From Rotaria macrura (lineage: Eukaryota; Rotifera; Eurotatoria; Philodinida; Philodinidae): DNA of 64,000 bases. Positions within the stretch are counted from its first letter, which is position 1. Every line of letters begins with the position of its first letter. The stretch is from contig OENT01000543.1 of NCBI GenBank assembly GCA_900239685.1, positions 36,609-100,608 of the forward strand, read 5' to 3'. Both the position numbers and the translations under genes were made by a program. Below are positions 14,301 to 35,712 of the stretch, piece by piece. Under the pieces are notes generated by a model. That model had not been told where the DNA came from. It saw only the letters and a list, made by a program, of their open reading frames with translations, and made no database searches.

Positions 14301-14853
14301 TGATATTTAAATATATGACAACTTATACGTTAATATTTTGAATAAAACTATCTGCATTGACTAAACTATAATAAATTCTAAATTTAATAAGATTTATATG
14401 AATTTCATTTTAAGTTTAAATTTTCATTCATAGACATCATCATCAAGCTTATCATCAGCAACAGTAGCAGATAAAGTTTTCAATAAAAACGAAAGTAAAT
14501 ATAAAATTACTTTCGAAAATTATTTGATGTCTTAAATTTTTATTTGAAGTTAGTTCATCAGAAAATCTACTCCCATTAAGACTTGATGAACGAAAAGATT
14601 GTGAATTTGCTTTACCCTTTCATTATGATGAAAATGTTGCATCAAATCATGGTATGTAATTTTTCGATCAATCACATTTTCGTTTTGAAACAATAACAAC
14701 CCTTACAATTCAGATCTTGATAACAACGATTCATTGATGAAACAAGTTCTAGCTATGTCACAAATTGAATATATAGAACAATTAAAGCAACAACAAGATT
14801 CATCGAAATCCGATGATCTTGATCAACCGTCATTATCATCATCAGACAAATAA
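11309..14853 (+). CDS. OTUD5 (DUBA)-like OTU deubiquitinase
   Basis: A cysteine protease that removes ubiquitin chains. Eight exons: 11309-11737, 11807-11900, 11962-12183, 12237-12385, 12441-12635, 14434-14494, 14550-14651 and 14714-14853. They are GT-AG with consistent phases and give 463 residues. The catalytic Cys lies in DDGACLFRA, across the second intron from [10 protein letters not shown]. The catalytic His region is [40 protein letters not shown] and RESYLQWL follow the OTUD5 order. The last exon carries a ubiquitin-interacting-motif-like helix ([16 protein letters not shown]), as in the C-terminus of OTUD5. The N-terminal 140 residues are Asn/Ser/Thr-rich and probably disordered. Intron 5 is unusually long (about 1.8 kb). 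Reading through its donor would stop one codon later, a possible short isoform without the UIM. Confidence 0.92.
14040..14165 (+). repeat. Degenerate minisatellite inside OTUD5-like intron 5
   Basis: About three diverged units of 30-40 bases, each beginning ATGTC or GTGTC and containing a variant of GATCTCTGACTAGC. Non-coding. Confidence 0.5.
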
Positions 14854-17389
14854 CTTGTACAGTTTTTATTGAATTTACTTCGTCTTTCTCTTTCGGTTAA
14901 TTTCTATTGATACGTACCTATTATAGACTACAGCAGCCGAAAACAGACAATGTATGTCTATACTCATTGATTTCCTATGATTCAAATACTTTCTTCTTTT
15001 TGTTTTTCTTTTGTATCCTATGTTTATATGAAAAGATTTATATGTGCACGTATGCTTGGAATTAAACAAGAGTTGTATGAAAATTTATTTTATTCTTTAT
15101 AAAAGAGAAAAAAAAATTTTTCCATGTTTAAAACAAGAGATAATGATTTTTGAAAAATAAATTGAAGTACGATATTAATTATGCATTCAAATCTATTACA
15201 TCAACTAAAGACATTTAAATATGATTTAATTTAGTTGAGAATATTATTTTTAATCTGAAATGAAATGAAATTTCTTGTTTCTTTTTAACGATCTGTAAAA
15301 TTCATCGTTTTTGATGTATAAATTAATCTAAGACGCTTTATACACATGTGATTCTTATGATAATTTTGTCAAGAAAATATATATAATGCATAAACATGAA
15401 ATAAATGTTGTCGATGTTGAAGTCCAGTTTAGATTTCAATAAACAGTAGGATTTATTTTCTTTTCTTATTATGGTCAAGTTTTTGACACAACTGGTATTT
15501 CGTTTAATTTTCATCAAAAACTTTTGCACCTCAAAAGAACTCAATTGTATATGAATATGTATAGGTTATTTTTAAATTCTAGAGCCTCCGTGATATATAA
15601 TATGTAGAACATGGATTGTTGATGAACACGTGTCTATTTGACTTTTTTTTATGTATGCAGCTTACCGTTAGAATTTTCAGATGTCATTATGTCTTGAAGA
15701 ATGTGCACGTATAAAAGGAATTTGATAATTTTACTAAATCTCTATGGAAGTTTCCATTCTTTCTGGTTTTTTTCTTGTTACAAGGGTAGTGTGCAATATT
15801 TCTAAACTCAAAATAATTGACACTAAAAAAGAAACGTTTGACAAGGTTGTTTGGTTAGTTTGTATTTGATGATAAATCTATACGGCACGTTTTTGCTGAC
15901 ACGAGCAAATTTAGCTTTTCTTCTAACATGTAAAAAGGCAGCATGCGACGATTAATTTTCTTTTTCTTAATAATTGCTTCGTTTTCTTCGTTATTGATGA
16001 CACGTTTATCCATAACATTTGTTAATAAACACAGTTGCCGTAATTAGACACAAAAGGTTCATGCACATTTTTGAAATTGAAATGCATTCAATAACTACAC
16101 ATTATTGTATAATGTGATATGTCAAGGACATTGAGTTTTCAGTCATCTTTTTCTTTTTCTATGTATGCCAACGACTTATCAATACAACGACCTTGACATA
16201 CTCCCAAGCTTCGTCTATCTGATTTCATAGAAAGAAAAGAATCACTTTAAATGTAATTGTCGAGTAACATAAGGGCATCAGTAAAATACTTGATGACAGT
16301 TAACTTGTGTCAGTATGGTAATTTTGACGAGTAGTAGATTAGACGAGATGAATCGATGGCATGATTTCTATTATCACTAGACTGCATACTATTGAATCTC
16401 TTTCAATGCAAGTGGATCAAAATTGATGCCTATTAAATGACGATTCATCACAGTAATGAATTAAGAAATCGGCATGATTAGAAAAAAAAATTGTTGTCAT
16501 ATGTTATTATAGATATGAAATGAAAGGTGAACTTTTGCATTTCTATTAGAAGTCATAGTTTTGAAAGAAGTATTTGAAATATATATTGTATAAGTAAAAC
16601 TTTTTCGCATGGAGTCATTATTTACAAATAAATTTTCGTTGAAAAAAATTCAAATCAATTGTAAACGTCTTAGAGAAGAAAAGGTTAAGAATACATCTTC
16701 TATTCTATTAAATGTAAATCAATGTAAAACTGAATTGATATATTCAAATTGATAAAAACAAAATAATTCTTCTCAGATTCACATGAATGATAAATGTTGT
16801 ATTGAATGAAAGTTAATTTTTTCACTGAAAAATAAAACTGTAACATCATATATAATATTTGCCTTCATTCATATTTGATAATTGCATAATTCAATAGAAT
16901 AAATTTCCCATGAGTATATCAGAATTTCATCAAGGTTTTAACAGATATTAATTTAGCACATTGTAGTAAATATTCTACCGAAAAACAAAACAAGTTTGTT
17001 GGAATCATTGTTTGCTATAGAAAAATTCTAGGGTTTAGTGAAATTTTCATATAAACTCGTTGTTCAACTAGAATAAAATCTAGTCATCTTCTACAATTGT
17101 ATCTTAATGTTTCCGACAAGATTCGTTCGTGTTTCAAATTCTAACGTACTCATACAACAAGTGATCTATCATTTATATGTTCTACTTGTTAGTTTGTGTA
17201 CAACAAATGAAATGATTCATTTTCAATGATTCTCATTGAAAATGAGATGGCTATTCGTTAGTTTGAATAAAATTAATAATTGAAAAAATTTCTTCTAAAC
17301 ACTTAACTCGACTGTTTATTTAGAAATAATTTTATTTTTAAATATATTCATATTCATATATATATATAGTTAATACATCGAGAAATATT
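14854..17389. other. Intergenic between convergent OTUD5-like and glutamate receptor genes
   Basis: AT-rich DNA with no supported gene or repeat family. It holds the 3' ends of both flanking genes. The few short open frames show no domain or splice context. Confidence 0.6.
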
Positions 17390-25415
<8,026 letters not shown>

Positions 25416-28400
25416 GTCGTGACTTAAATATGGAATGATTATTGTTACAAAGAAGCAATGACGTGAACTGTGCTAAAACGAAGAAACAGTACACATGTAT
25501 GTGAAACGTTCGATTAAGTCATCGAAAATGTCAAGTAGAATCTTTGTTGTTCTTCATCTAATGTTTAGGAAAATCTTTTTTTTTTCTGACTCGAAAGAAG
25601 ACCAAATATATCTATCTATCTATCTATCTATACATTCTACGGAATGCGGTGCAAGTCGAAGAGAGAAAGCAAAAAAAAAAGAAGGATAAGGGTGATAATG
25701 TTCATGTTGTTGTATGTGTTAGTATGAAGAAAGAAATTTTTTCTTCTGTAGATTCACTGACTGAGTGATTCTATTATCTAGAGATTTAATAATGACAGTG
25801 GCAGGAAAAAGACGGGAAGAGATGCAGCAAGAAAAACATCGTACACACTATGTCAAGCGATGAAGATGGCAATGTCGTGATCGATTGATTGATCGATGAA
25901 GACATGAAAAAAGCATTCTTTCTAAAAAAAAAAAAAGAAGAACAGTACGAAATCATCGAATAGCATGCTTTTTCTGGATCAAGCAACAATAATAATAATA
26001 GATGAAATTATTGTAACATAGGTTAAATCCATAGATAATGAAATTGAATATTCAACATGAACAAATTAATTTTATTGTGTAGTTTTTGTAAGATTCTCTT
26101 TCATACATGCCGTATGAATGCTAGTCAATTGGTTTCTTTTCTTTTTCACAATTATAGAAGATAATTCTTCGATTGTTCGGAAAAAAAGAATGAGATCACA
26201 TTATATAAGCCTTTTGAAAATTTTATTGCTTTACTAAAATGAATATTATTATAAAAAATGAATACGACCATCAATCATGTATAATAAATCAACAATCATT
26301 CATAGTGAGTTGAAAAATAATATTGATAGATAAATTTCACTGAAAATGTTTTCTTTTTAGCTAAATAATCATGATTGGTTCCTAACGAAAATTGCCACTC
26401 AAAAAATGAGAAAATATACTTTTGATCACCAAATTAATTAAGACATAAGTAAATTGAAGTGACATGGTGTCACTGTGAGCATCTCATGTCAAGAAAAGTT
26501 AAAAATTCAGATTGGAACCGATTATTCTTTCACTAACGATTGATAACGTATGGGACTGCAGAAACAAGATGAATTAGAAAAAAACTTGCAAACCAGAGAA
26601 TAAAAAACAACTGACAAAATTGAAAAGGTGCTGATTTATTTGATTTTGTTCAACTAAATAAACGATTTTATCTTAATCTTTAATTTTTCTACACGACATT
26701 CATATTTTCTTCATTAAGAAATAAATCATCACCCACACAGTTACCCTCGCACTCATTTTCAACATTATGTTAACTCGTCCTCTTTAATTCGCACATACTT
26801 TGATTACTTTTGGTGATCAAAACACTAATTATTTGTTGATCATTTTTATCTTTTTTTGGTGATCATAAAAATATCTATCCCGTACAAGCATTGATTTGAT
26901 TGATTCCTAATTATATTTATTTTCATTCGTGTCATCATCTACTACGAAAATAAATGATACACAAGGCATTTATAAAAAGCAATGATTCTAACTATGATCA
27001 TAGCTAGAAATCGACTTTTTTTTACGTCGTTCAATATTCATATCAGTATTTTTCACATTCAACAAAGACGGCCAGAGTTTTATTCGAGTCTATAATCAGC
27101 TGTATTGAGAGAACATGCAATAATACATACATATGCGGTTTCAAGAACTGCACATAGCAGATTATTGTCGTAATAAAAACAAGTAGATTATATTTTCTTC
27201 AGAAAAATTCAAATAAATTAGATATTACCTATGAGCATATACTGTAGCCAACGAAACACCTGCGTTCATCATTAGCCGTACTGATAGAGCATAATAATGA
27301 AGAAGAAGAAAATCTTAAACAAATGTTGAACATCTATCTATTTAACATAAACGAATTAGTGATATGACGTTGGCCATACCATATGGTAACAATAAAAAAA
27401 AAACTTGTGAAATTATCATCAGAGAGGTAGAGAGAATGAATCATTTCGAATCAAGGCAATGAAATGTAGAGCATTTTAATTGATGCTAACATCAAATTCG
27501 AGAGGAGTTCGGTTGTATCAACATTATATGATCCTGATATGTAAACACACGTACGCAAGTCGTGACATATAAGCTGTGCTCGATACTGCAACCAGTCAAA
27601 TAGAACCTAAAGATCACAGAAGATAATAGATTTATCAGCAATAATTATACATACATGTACATATTGATATTTCAACTGATAGATTGAATATTAAATTTGA
27701 AAAACTTTCGACTACGAGTATTATCGTAAAACTTCATTCCCTATCGGTCTGTTGATCTTCGCTTGTATTGGTAGTACGATAGACGTTTCACTCGATTGTT
27801 TGTTCCCTAAGCATGGACTTGTTGACAATTCGAATGATCGAATTTTAAGGTGAAATTTCATTTAGCTACCGAAAAGATCAGTGATTCATCGAGATACAAT
27901 TCAAAGATTAAACCAAAATAAAGATGTTTTCGTGAATATATCTTCCTTAGGGAAATTCAATAGAACGATATATTTAAAGAAATCTGTCATCATGATCGGT
28001 ATAAATTTTTGTATGATTCAACTGCATTCTTACTTTGTGTACGATGGTCAGTTGATAATGTATGAATATAATTTCATACTCGAAAGAAAAAAACAAAGAA
28101 AGTTTAATCGTTTCTGAGTCTCTATCATGAGCCAACATCATTCTCATGATATAAGAAAGGAAAACGATTGAATGTTTTACTTTCACTAGAATGAAGTAAT
28201 ACAAAATTGAATACATGTATGAGGGAAATGGATGACTGCTAATAGCAAGCTTCATCAATTTATTTCTCCAAACATGTATTTTTTCTTTTACAATTTCTAT
28301 GCATATTTCATCATACGAATGTATGTTAATAAAAATTTGTCACAGTGAACTCGGTCAACATCGATTTGTGTATGCAAACCAAGTTTCAAAAATATTTTTC

Positions 28401-29293
28401 ATTACATCCAAATCAATAAGATCTGCATCGATGTTATTTTCTGACGTATTTAGCTTGAATTAAATAAGTGTATATCCATACTGTAATAAAAACAATAGCA
28501 TGTTTTAGGACATGAATCATCTACAGTATGACTCGACGAATCACATAACTACAGCTAGATTAGACAAAAAATAATTTATCTTCGTCGCAATAGGACCTAC
28601 GTGGTATGAACTATTAATCCTACGATATCAAGACTACGTATTTTCTTAATGAATCATATTTTACTTAGTTGAAATACTATGATATATAACTCGTGGTGAA
28701 TAAAAGATGTATTGAATAACCATTATTCTAACGAAAGCACTATTTACGTACGAATAAATAAAAGCAATTGACGATTACTATTTCATTTATGAGGTAATTG
28801 AATACAAAAAATTGCTGTTCCATCGTATTTGAGCTAAACAAAGACGTCAATAGGTGAACTGTGAGCATGACATTATAACTCATTAGTAGCATATTACTCA
28901 TTGATTGTATTATTCATCTAGATTTATGACAATATTAGAATCCCGAATAGAAGGAATGTGCTGTTGGTCCTTACGCATAGATGGATGTTTTATTCGAAAT
29001 CCGAACAGACATTTGCAACTCATCACAATATATATATAGCAGGACGTTGCTGAATGGTCATCAATCCATAATTCTTGCGTATTAGAGGTCTGCGTAGGTC
29101 TAGCACAAGTAAAAAACGTATCATCCAACAGGAAAAGTCAGGAATTGCATTGTTGATCTGTAATTACATCATTGGTTTATTTCTTGTGGAGATTATTAGT
29201 AAAATGATGATTCATTCGAAGGTTTAAAACATGCTGTATCGCACTAGTTGCTATTTCATTACGAATAAAATAAAATATTGATAAACTACATCC
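25416..29293. other. Gene-free stretch upstream of the glutamate receptor
   Basis: 3.9 kb with no supported coding region. It should contain the receptor promoter, but I recognise no core element. It holds a CTAT microsatellite at about 25606-25630 and an inverted-repeat element near 26.4-26.8 kb (listed separately). Confidence 0.55.
26420..26823. repeat. Small inverted-repeat (MITE-like) element
   Basis: TTTTGATCACCAAA at 26420-26433 is matched by its reverse complement TTTGGTGATCAAAA at 26809-26822. A third related copy, TTTGGTGATCATA, lies near 26856. There is no coding capacity between the arms. The ends and any target duplication are not clear. Confidence 0.4.
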
Positions 29294-29548
29294 ATGGAGA
29301 ATTCACAAGATATAAGCCATCAGTGTATATATTCTGAAAAAGTTGATGAAGGTTCGAATAATTCATCTGAACATGATAAACCACCATCATCAATTATAAA
29401 TATGTGTATAGCTTGTGCTTCATCTAAACGAACAGTGGTCTTTGTGCCATGTGGCCATTATATAGCCTGCTTACCTTGCGGACATGGGATGGATATGTGC
29501 CCAATATGTCGATCGAAAATATCGGCATGCTTACGAATATATGGATAA
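29294..29548 (+). CDS. Small IAP-type RING finger protein
   Basis: A single-exon, 84-residue protein ending in a RING finger, probably an E3 ubiquitin ligase module. Zinc ligands are visible in order: CIAC, then PCGH, then CLPC, then CPIC. The spacing and the closing ACLRIY resemble the C-terminal RING of inhibitor-of-apoptosis proteins (which read PCGH, C, CPICR and end in a short hydrophobic tail). The first 35 residues are Ser/Glu/Asn-rich with no BIR domain. An ATG follows in-frame sequence with no obvious acceptor, so I read it as intronless. An AATAAA follows near 29624. It could be a retrocopy or a fragment of a larger IAP gene, but there is no frame break. Confidence 0.75.
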   Translation: MENSQDISHQCIYSEKVDEGSNNSSEHDKPPSSIINMCIACASSKRTVVFVPCGHYIACLPCGHGMDMCPICRSKISACLRIYG

Positions 29549-32293
29549 TCTTATTTTCTTAGTTTTTAATTGCATATGAATTATGACCAGAGTAAATTGT
29601 TACTTTTCGTTGTTATTTTTTTTTAATAAAGAGAAATAAACTAAACATGTATGTGAAACAGTAAAAACATTCAAGTAATTATGATCCACTTTACTTTGTT
29701 GAATATTGACGCATATAATATTGATTTTACTGAGAAAAATGTTAGCTAGTTACTTAGTTGATTAGCTGATAGCAATAATTGATTCTACCTTCCTAATATT
29801 ATAGGTTAGATACGATGACGTAAGCTCTATATTAAACAGATATCATGTTAAACAATTTATTTTTGATTAATTTTCTTTTGTAATACTTGTCATGTTTGAA
29901 AAAAAAAAGGAATTTGATTCTTCTGAATAGAAAATAACACGATGTATTGTAATAGAAGTAATCATGAAACTATAAATTTTAGAAATCGAAATTCTAAATG
30001 CAAAATATATTTGTTTTAAAACGAGTTCACTGCTAGCGTAGAGTTTATTCATCATGTTTTATGATAGATACTTGAATCTATACTGGAGAATAAAATTTTA
30101 TTCTGTCGAGTTTTATGATGACAGAGATATGAATGATTTGCATTATTCTAAGAATATTTCTGGAACGATAGTTTCTCAATTCAATTTTGTTTAGAAGAAA
30201 AAGAAGCTCCATTATTAATGCATGAATGTAAACTTATGCATATAATAACTTTCTAATTGCTTCAATGTATTGAACTGCTCTAATTTGTTTGTTATACTTC
30301 GTCGTACTGTTTGTTGTTTGTATTAGATGATTCATAAAATCTAAAATTTGCCACACATTGCTTCCATGACTTTAATAAAAACATAACAATGTCATTAATG
30401 AAATCACTCAGTTACCATGTCACTCGATGAAACTACTTCAAAAGGTGTATTTCTCAGCAGAATCGTCATTAGAACGTAAAAGGAAAAAAGACATTCAAAA
30501 GATGAATGATTAGGAAAAAACCAACAGTTTACTAGTTGTATATTTTCTTCATCGCTTAGTTGTTTTAGTAAAGTATTCTCTCATTTAAAATATGAGTAAC
30601 AAGTCAAATCTATAATTCTTCTAGTGAATAATCTCTTAAAGAATCCTTATGAAGTTCTCATGAAAAATTCCCGAGGAGTCGCGACAGGGAATCATTTGAA
30701 ACTTATAAGGAAATTTACTTGAAGTCGCACTGAAGTATTAATGAAGTTATTATTTAAGCGATTTGTAAATGAGCAGATATTTCATGATGAATTCACAGAT
30801 TACTGAAGAAATTCCTTAAAATCTGTACTAAACTTCATATGTTCACTTTTTCAGAAAAACTAATCATTTTTTCAAAAGAATATTCTGTCCAATTTATTCA
30901 GCAGATATTGTTTCAGGCGATGAGCTCCACTGATTAAGTATTAGACCACGTTCAAACGATGTGCTATCAGTGAGAGGACTTTGGTAAAAGTTCCATTTGA
31001 TATTTATCAATGGTACAAGATTAATTTTAAAAATAAACAATCAAGTCTTTTTCTTGAAACCTATATTCGTTTATTATATCATAGACACGAAAGAGAACGA
31101 TGTATTTATCCCATGCGTTCCCCGGGGAGTACCTGTCAGAAATCCTCAAAGTTTTTTCTGACAGTTAGCAATGATTTCCTACGAGTTTGATATTTTTTGA
31201 CAACTCCCTTGAGTATCGTTAAGGGATTCTTGGCCAGGGATTTGAGCGATCATTTACATTCTTTCCTTGACGTTAGCTGGAATAGCAATCCTTAGATTTA
31301 CATTCATAGCAACAACATAGAAAAATGAAACAGACGCACCATTTATGCACGAAATACAAAAACTTGTTCTTGAACAACTAATCATGAAATTATTAGAATT
31401 GTTCTCTTGATTGACCTATCCGATGTTGAATGATTGCAATAGTGTTACTAGTCTCGGTATGAAATTGTTTGGACAGTTGAAATTCTTGACTCCTGTCACT
31501 TTTGACGGTCTGTTACATTTAATTGGATTATTTAACTTATCTAGGCTAGAATGCGAATATCTAGGCCATCAATATTGTTCGAGATAAATAAAAATACTTT
31601 TTATACTCTTGATATTATATTCAGTTCTAAATAAAACAAACACAAACGTTTTTTTTTACGTTTCCTGAATCATTATGTGAGGCCAGTATATTTACTAAGC
31701 ATGGAAGCAGAATCGCTTCATTACTATGTTCCACTGTGCATCGGTTTAGAATAAAGACGCTTGTTAGCTTTCAAGCAGATAACGTGCCAGAAGCATTGAT
31801 TGAAAAATAAAGTTCAAGTAGGTTCGATTTGTGTTTTAATTGAGTAATAATCTTGCAATCATTCAGAATAAAGAAAAAAATATTTATTTTCTAATCTCTA
31901 TGTACTGCTGAGCAGCATACTTATTATCTTTTCTCTGGTCGTTCTATTCTACAGTTTATTCAAAGAGAAATACACACGCTTATAATCGTCTTATGTTATA
32001 AAAAAAAAACACAATAAAAATTTTTTTTTTGTCACGAAGGATTAGTAAAATTTTGTTTTCTCTAAATAGCAAAAATAGGATTAGTTTTCTGTTTTTCTTT
32101 GGAATCATATTGTCAAAATAACTTTGCTCGTAGTCGATTATCTAATTAAAAAATAAAAAGAAGAGAAGTTTTCATATAAAATAGAAAGCATGAAAAATGG
32201 CAAATAGTTGTCATGAAATTTGCGACAAGATATCAGTTTTAATGATTAAGGAAAATGAACAATTTCATTTAAATGCCACTGGAGAACTTAACT
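29549..32293. other. Intergenic between RING gene and PEX11-like gene
   Basis: No supported gene. Between about 30660 and 31260 the sequence is less AT-rich and holds short imperfect inverted repeats, including a CTGTCAGAAA / TTTCTGACAG hairpin at about 31132-31165. This suggests a decayed mobile element, but I cannot define its ends. Confidence 0.45.
31132..31165. repeat. Short hairpin in a possible decayed element
   Basis: CTGTCAGAAA and its complement are separated by about a dozen bases. It has no following gene, so a terminator role is not implied. Confidence 0.4.
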
Positions 32294-34259
32294 TCAAGAA
32301 TCGAATTTAAAAAGTGTGAAAAGACGTAACGAAGCAGAACAAGTACCGAACATGCCCACTTGAATAAACGTTAATGTCGATGCCCATAGATAACCTTGAG
32401 GTAAATTATTGACTGCAACCATAGATTCCGTACCATCACGAATGGTTGCTAATAAAGCATTTCGGCCAGCTGTCCATGGAATAAAAGATTTTTTCCTAGA
32501 CATGATTAGTAATTCAATATTAGATAGTAGAAGAAAAAGCTCTCGAAAAGAAAAATATGATTGTCTTCTTTTTACTGTGTAATTCTTCAAAATTCAAAGA
32601 GTATATTCTCATAGCTGATGGAATTTATGTTGGTCACTATTATTATTCAGTAGTGTCACTTTCACAATTGCAACGTAAAAGATCGATTTACTATGAAAAA
32701 AAATCGAAAGAAAAAATGTCTATCATGTAATGTGTCGAAAGTTCGTAGATGTCGTTTTTGAGCAATATTAATTTTCTTTCCTACTATATTTCTCTTGTTT
32801 GTTTTCTCTCGTATTTTCTTTTATAGTTTGGTTGGTTAGCTAATTACGTTTCTTCCAATTAGTCATTGCATGAATGCGAACATGTTAGAATATCGAATAG
32901 ATACAGAATACAACGAAAACAAAGAAAACCCAAGGTACTGCAAATGGGAACAGATGCTAAACGTCGACCAATTTTAAGTTCTACTAATGGTGTTCTAAAG
33001 CGTATGGATACTATTATGGGACGTTACAGCAATAACGACATCGACGTTTAGGATTTGTTGGATAGCTTTTATCATTGCTCATCACGAGAAAAACTTAAAT
33101 TTTATAATAATCACACACATTTGAACCCATTGAAAATCATTCATTTTTTAAATAACTAGTTACGATTATCAATAAACATAGTTTTCCTTTTTTTCTAATA
33201 AAATAAAATAAATATTATAAATTTTTCATTTTACACATCATCTTCCACTGATTCGACATATTCGATCCTTTTTCATTAGACGTTTTTTTCTTCGACCTAC
33301 TTTTTTTTTCGTTGGGCATTTTTAATACATACCAAAAGATTGAGGTAGATATCACTTAATCAGTTCAAAGTCTCGTGACTATTGATTATTTGTAGAAAAT
33401 TTAGATAGCAAAAGTCTCTGCTCTCGAGTTTTTAGATAATTGCAACTTCTGCAAAGAAAATTTCTTGACACATCATTTTGGATTTTTTAGAACAACAATT
33501 GTTTAAAGTAGAGATGACGCAAACATGCTATCCAAGTGACTATTAAAATCACTATCTGAATTACTAAATATAATCAAACATAGAAGATACTATTTTGAAA
33601 TACACATTTTCCTATCATGTGATATAAAATTTGAAAACTTACTTTTCTTCTTCTTTTTCTTTACTATAAGTTTTTTGGGTCATGTATTGCAAAACAACAT
33701 AAGCATTCCTTTAAAAAAAGTCAAATGTTAATTTTAGTGATAAATTTGTAAAAAACATAAAGTAATATTTCTATACCAGAGAGCAGAAGTAATTAATGCT
33801 GATGCCCAGAAAAAATTTGTTAAAAATTCCCAAAGATCTGCATTAATATCAATCATATTCATTTCTCCAAGCCAACTAATATGCTCAGATGGATAGTAAG
33901 CAAGCCATGAAAGATAATGTAAACATTTTAGCAAACGAACTATCGAGTTTCGTTCCTAAGCAAAGTTATATTTCAAAATTAGTCAAGGATATCAGTTGTA
34001 TTTCAAGAAGAATTCTTACACCAGGTCGTAGTTCATAAGTAAAGAAATCCCGAAGAATTGCTATATCATCATACAGACGTAAAACAACACGACAATCTTC
34101 TAAGCGTTGATATATTCGTTGTAATGATAGATGTAAATTTGACTCATGTGGATAAAAACCGCTCATTAAACAAGAAAAATAAAGTGTGAGTGTAATAGCA
34201 GCATCACGACCTTCGTAACAGTCAAGAACACTAATGGTTTTACTTGCTAAATTCGACAT
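32294..34259 (-). CDS. PEX11-gamma (PEX11C)-like peroxisomal membrane protein
   Basis: Peroxisomal membrane protein of the PEX11 family, involved in elongation and division of peroxisomes. Four exons: 34259-34020, 33955-33777, 33708-33643 and 32495-32294, phases consistent, 228 residues (human PEX11C has about 240). Matches to the family: an N-terminal YEGRD segment, CRVVLRLYDD, YYPSEHISWLGE, and near the C-terminus LPQGYLWA with a glycine-containing final membrane segment. The start chosen is the ATG at 34259, where MSNLAS aligns with the family N-terminus; an ATG five codons upstream (34274) is also in frame. The last intron is long (about 1.15 kb). Confidence 0.85.
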
Positions 34260-34274
34260 ATTAATTATCAACAA

Positions 34275-35006
34275 CCAAACAGTTTGTATTTAACTAAAGC
34301 TACACTATATTATCGAAATACAAATGATGCTGAGTTATTTTGGTCGATTCTTTTTTCGCATTGTCATTCACTTTCACAAAAATACTGCTCTAGTCAATAT
34401 CATTTCTGTTCTGTTTCAACATAGGCGTTTCTTTTTATCGTTAGTTGACTGTCTTTTACTCCACATGCGTCGTTTTGACGTTTTTATATTACCATTACAT
34501 TCCTTCCCTTCTATTTTGTTATTACTGTTCCGATTACAACGTATGATATTAAAAACCTGCGTGCATTTGAAAACATTTAAAAAAAACTCAGAGGAGAACT
34601 ATTCATAAAAAAACATAAAAACGAATGTCAACTATTCTATTCTCCCATTGGTAATTTGCTGTGATACTAAATTACGTGTATCTTCTTAAAGACGAGGCTT
34701 GTTTAGAAAAAACAATTCGATTGCTTTGTGCTTTGCCTTTTTCTCTTTTATACTCTGTTGATTATTTTTTTATTTTTGTCTTGTTATAATTGCCTTGTAG
34801 TATAAATAGAAAAAAAAAGACTAATCATCGGTTCGTGTTTTTAATTAAAAAAATCATACGCAAAACAGAAAGATACGTCTCTGAGTCGTATTTTTTTTAG
34901 AATATTGAAAGATACAATGTATTGACACAGATCTATCATTGAATTTAAAAAAACCTATAGAATTGACTGCATCCATGACTACTTCTGTAACCATATACTG
35001 GTAGTA
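34275..35006. other. Upstream flank of PEX11-like gene
   Basis: AT-rich with poly-T and poly-A tracts. No gene is seen. Open frames reaching into the run of N are not meaningful. Confidence 0.5.
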
Positions 35007-35014
35007 CTCATTAC

Positions 35015-35712
35015 GGTATGCAGTAAAAACGCCGAAAAAAAAAACGTCGAAAGAAAAAACGTCGAAAAAAATAACATCGAATAAGAATGTCGAAAGAAAA
35101 AATGTCGAAGAAAAAAATATCGAAAGCAGAATATGTCGAAAGAAGATCAGAAGGGTNNNNNNNNNNNNNNNNNNNNNNNNNNNNNNNNNNNNNNNNNNNN
35201 NNNNNNNNNNNNNNNNNNNNNNNNNNNNNNNNNNNNNNNNNNNNNNNNNNNNNNNNNNNNNNNNNNNNNNNNNNNNNNNNNNNNNNNNNNTAGCATTTAA
35301 AGGACCAAGTTCCGTCACAAAATATGTTCAGTTCTCCGAGCTCTTTTATCCTTTATACGTTAGTTGGGGTTTTGAATCAAAACGTATTTATAGGGCTGAT
35401 TTGCTATTAAACCATCCCCCGTCGTTTCATTGATTAGCTAGTAGTTTTTGCCAATAGGCTATTTTGCAAGTCAACATTCTAGAGTATCGACTGGATGGAA
35501 AATACAAATGAACAAACAATATAATCACCAGCAGGGTGTGGGTATGAGTGAGAACAGGAGTCACACCCGCACCCTTCTGATCTTCTTTCGACATATTCTG
35601 CTTTCGATATTTTTTTCTTCGACATTTTTTCTTTCGACATTCTTATTCGATGTTATTTTTTTCGACGTTTTTTCTGTCGACGTTTTTTTTTTCGGCGTTT
35701 TTACATACAATC
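35015..35712. mobile_element. Fold-back element with tandem-repeat arms, containing an assembly gap
   Basis: The left arm (about 35029-35156) is built of short units of the form GTCGAAAGAAAAAA, and the right arm (about 35571-35701) is its near-perfect reverse complement. Long inverted repeats made of short tandem units are the hallmark of Foldback-type DNA elements. An 8-base direct repeat, CTCATTAC, flanks it at 35007-35014 and 35713-35720 and could be the target duplication. The 280 bases of known interior (35291-35570) have no recognisable transposase. 134 Ns (35157-35290) sit next to the left arm, as expected for a sequence hard to assemble. Confidence 0.65.
35157..35290. other. Assembly gap (134 N)
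   Basis: A run of N directly adjoining the left arm of the fold-back element. Its true length is unknown. Confidence 0.98.

Noticed and set aside
32866..33051. Plus-strand 61-codon frame rich in Lys and Arg
   Set aside because: No recognisable domain; it is antisense within the long last intron of the PEX11-like gene.
34854..35293. Long frames crossing the run of N
   Set aside because: They exist only because N imposes no stops and because the fold-back arms are A- or T-rich.
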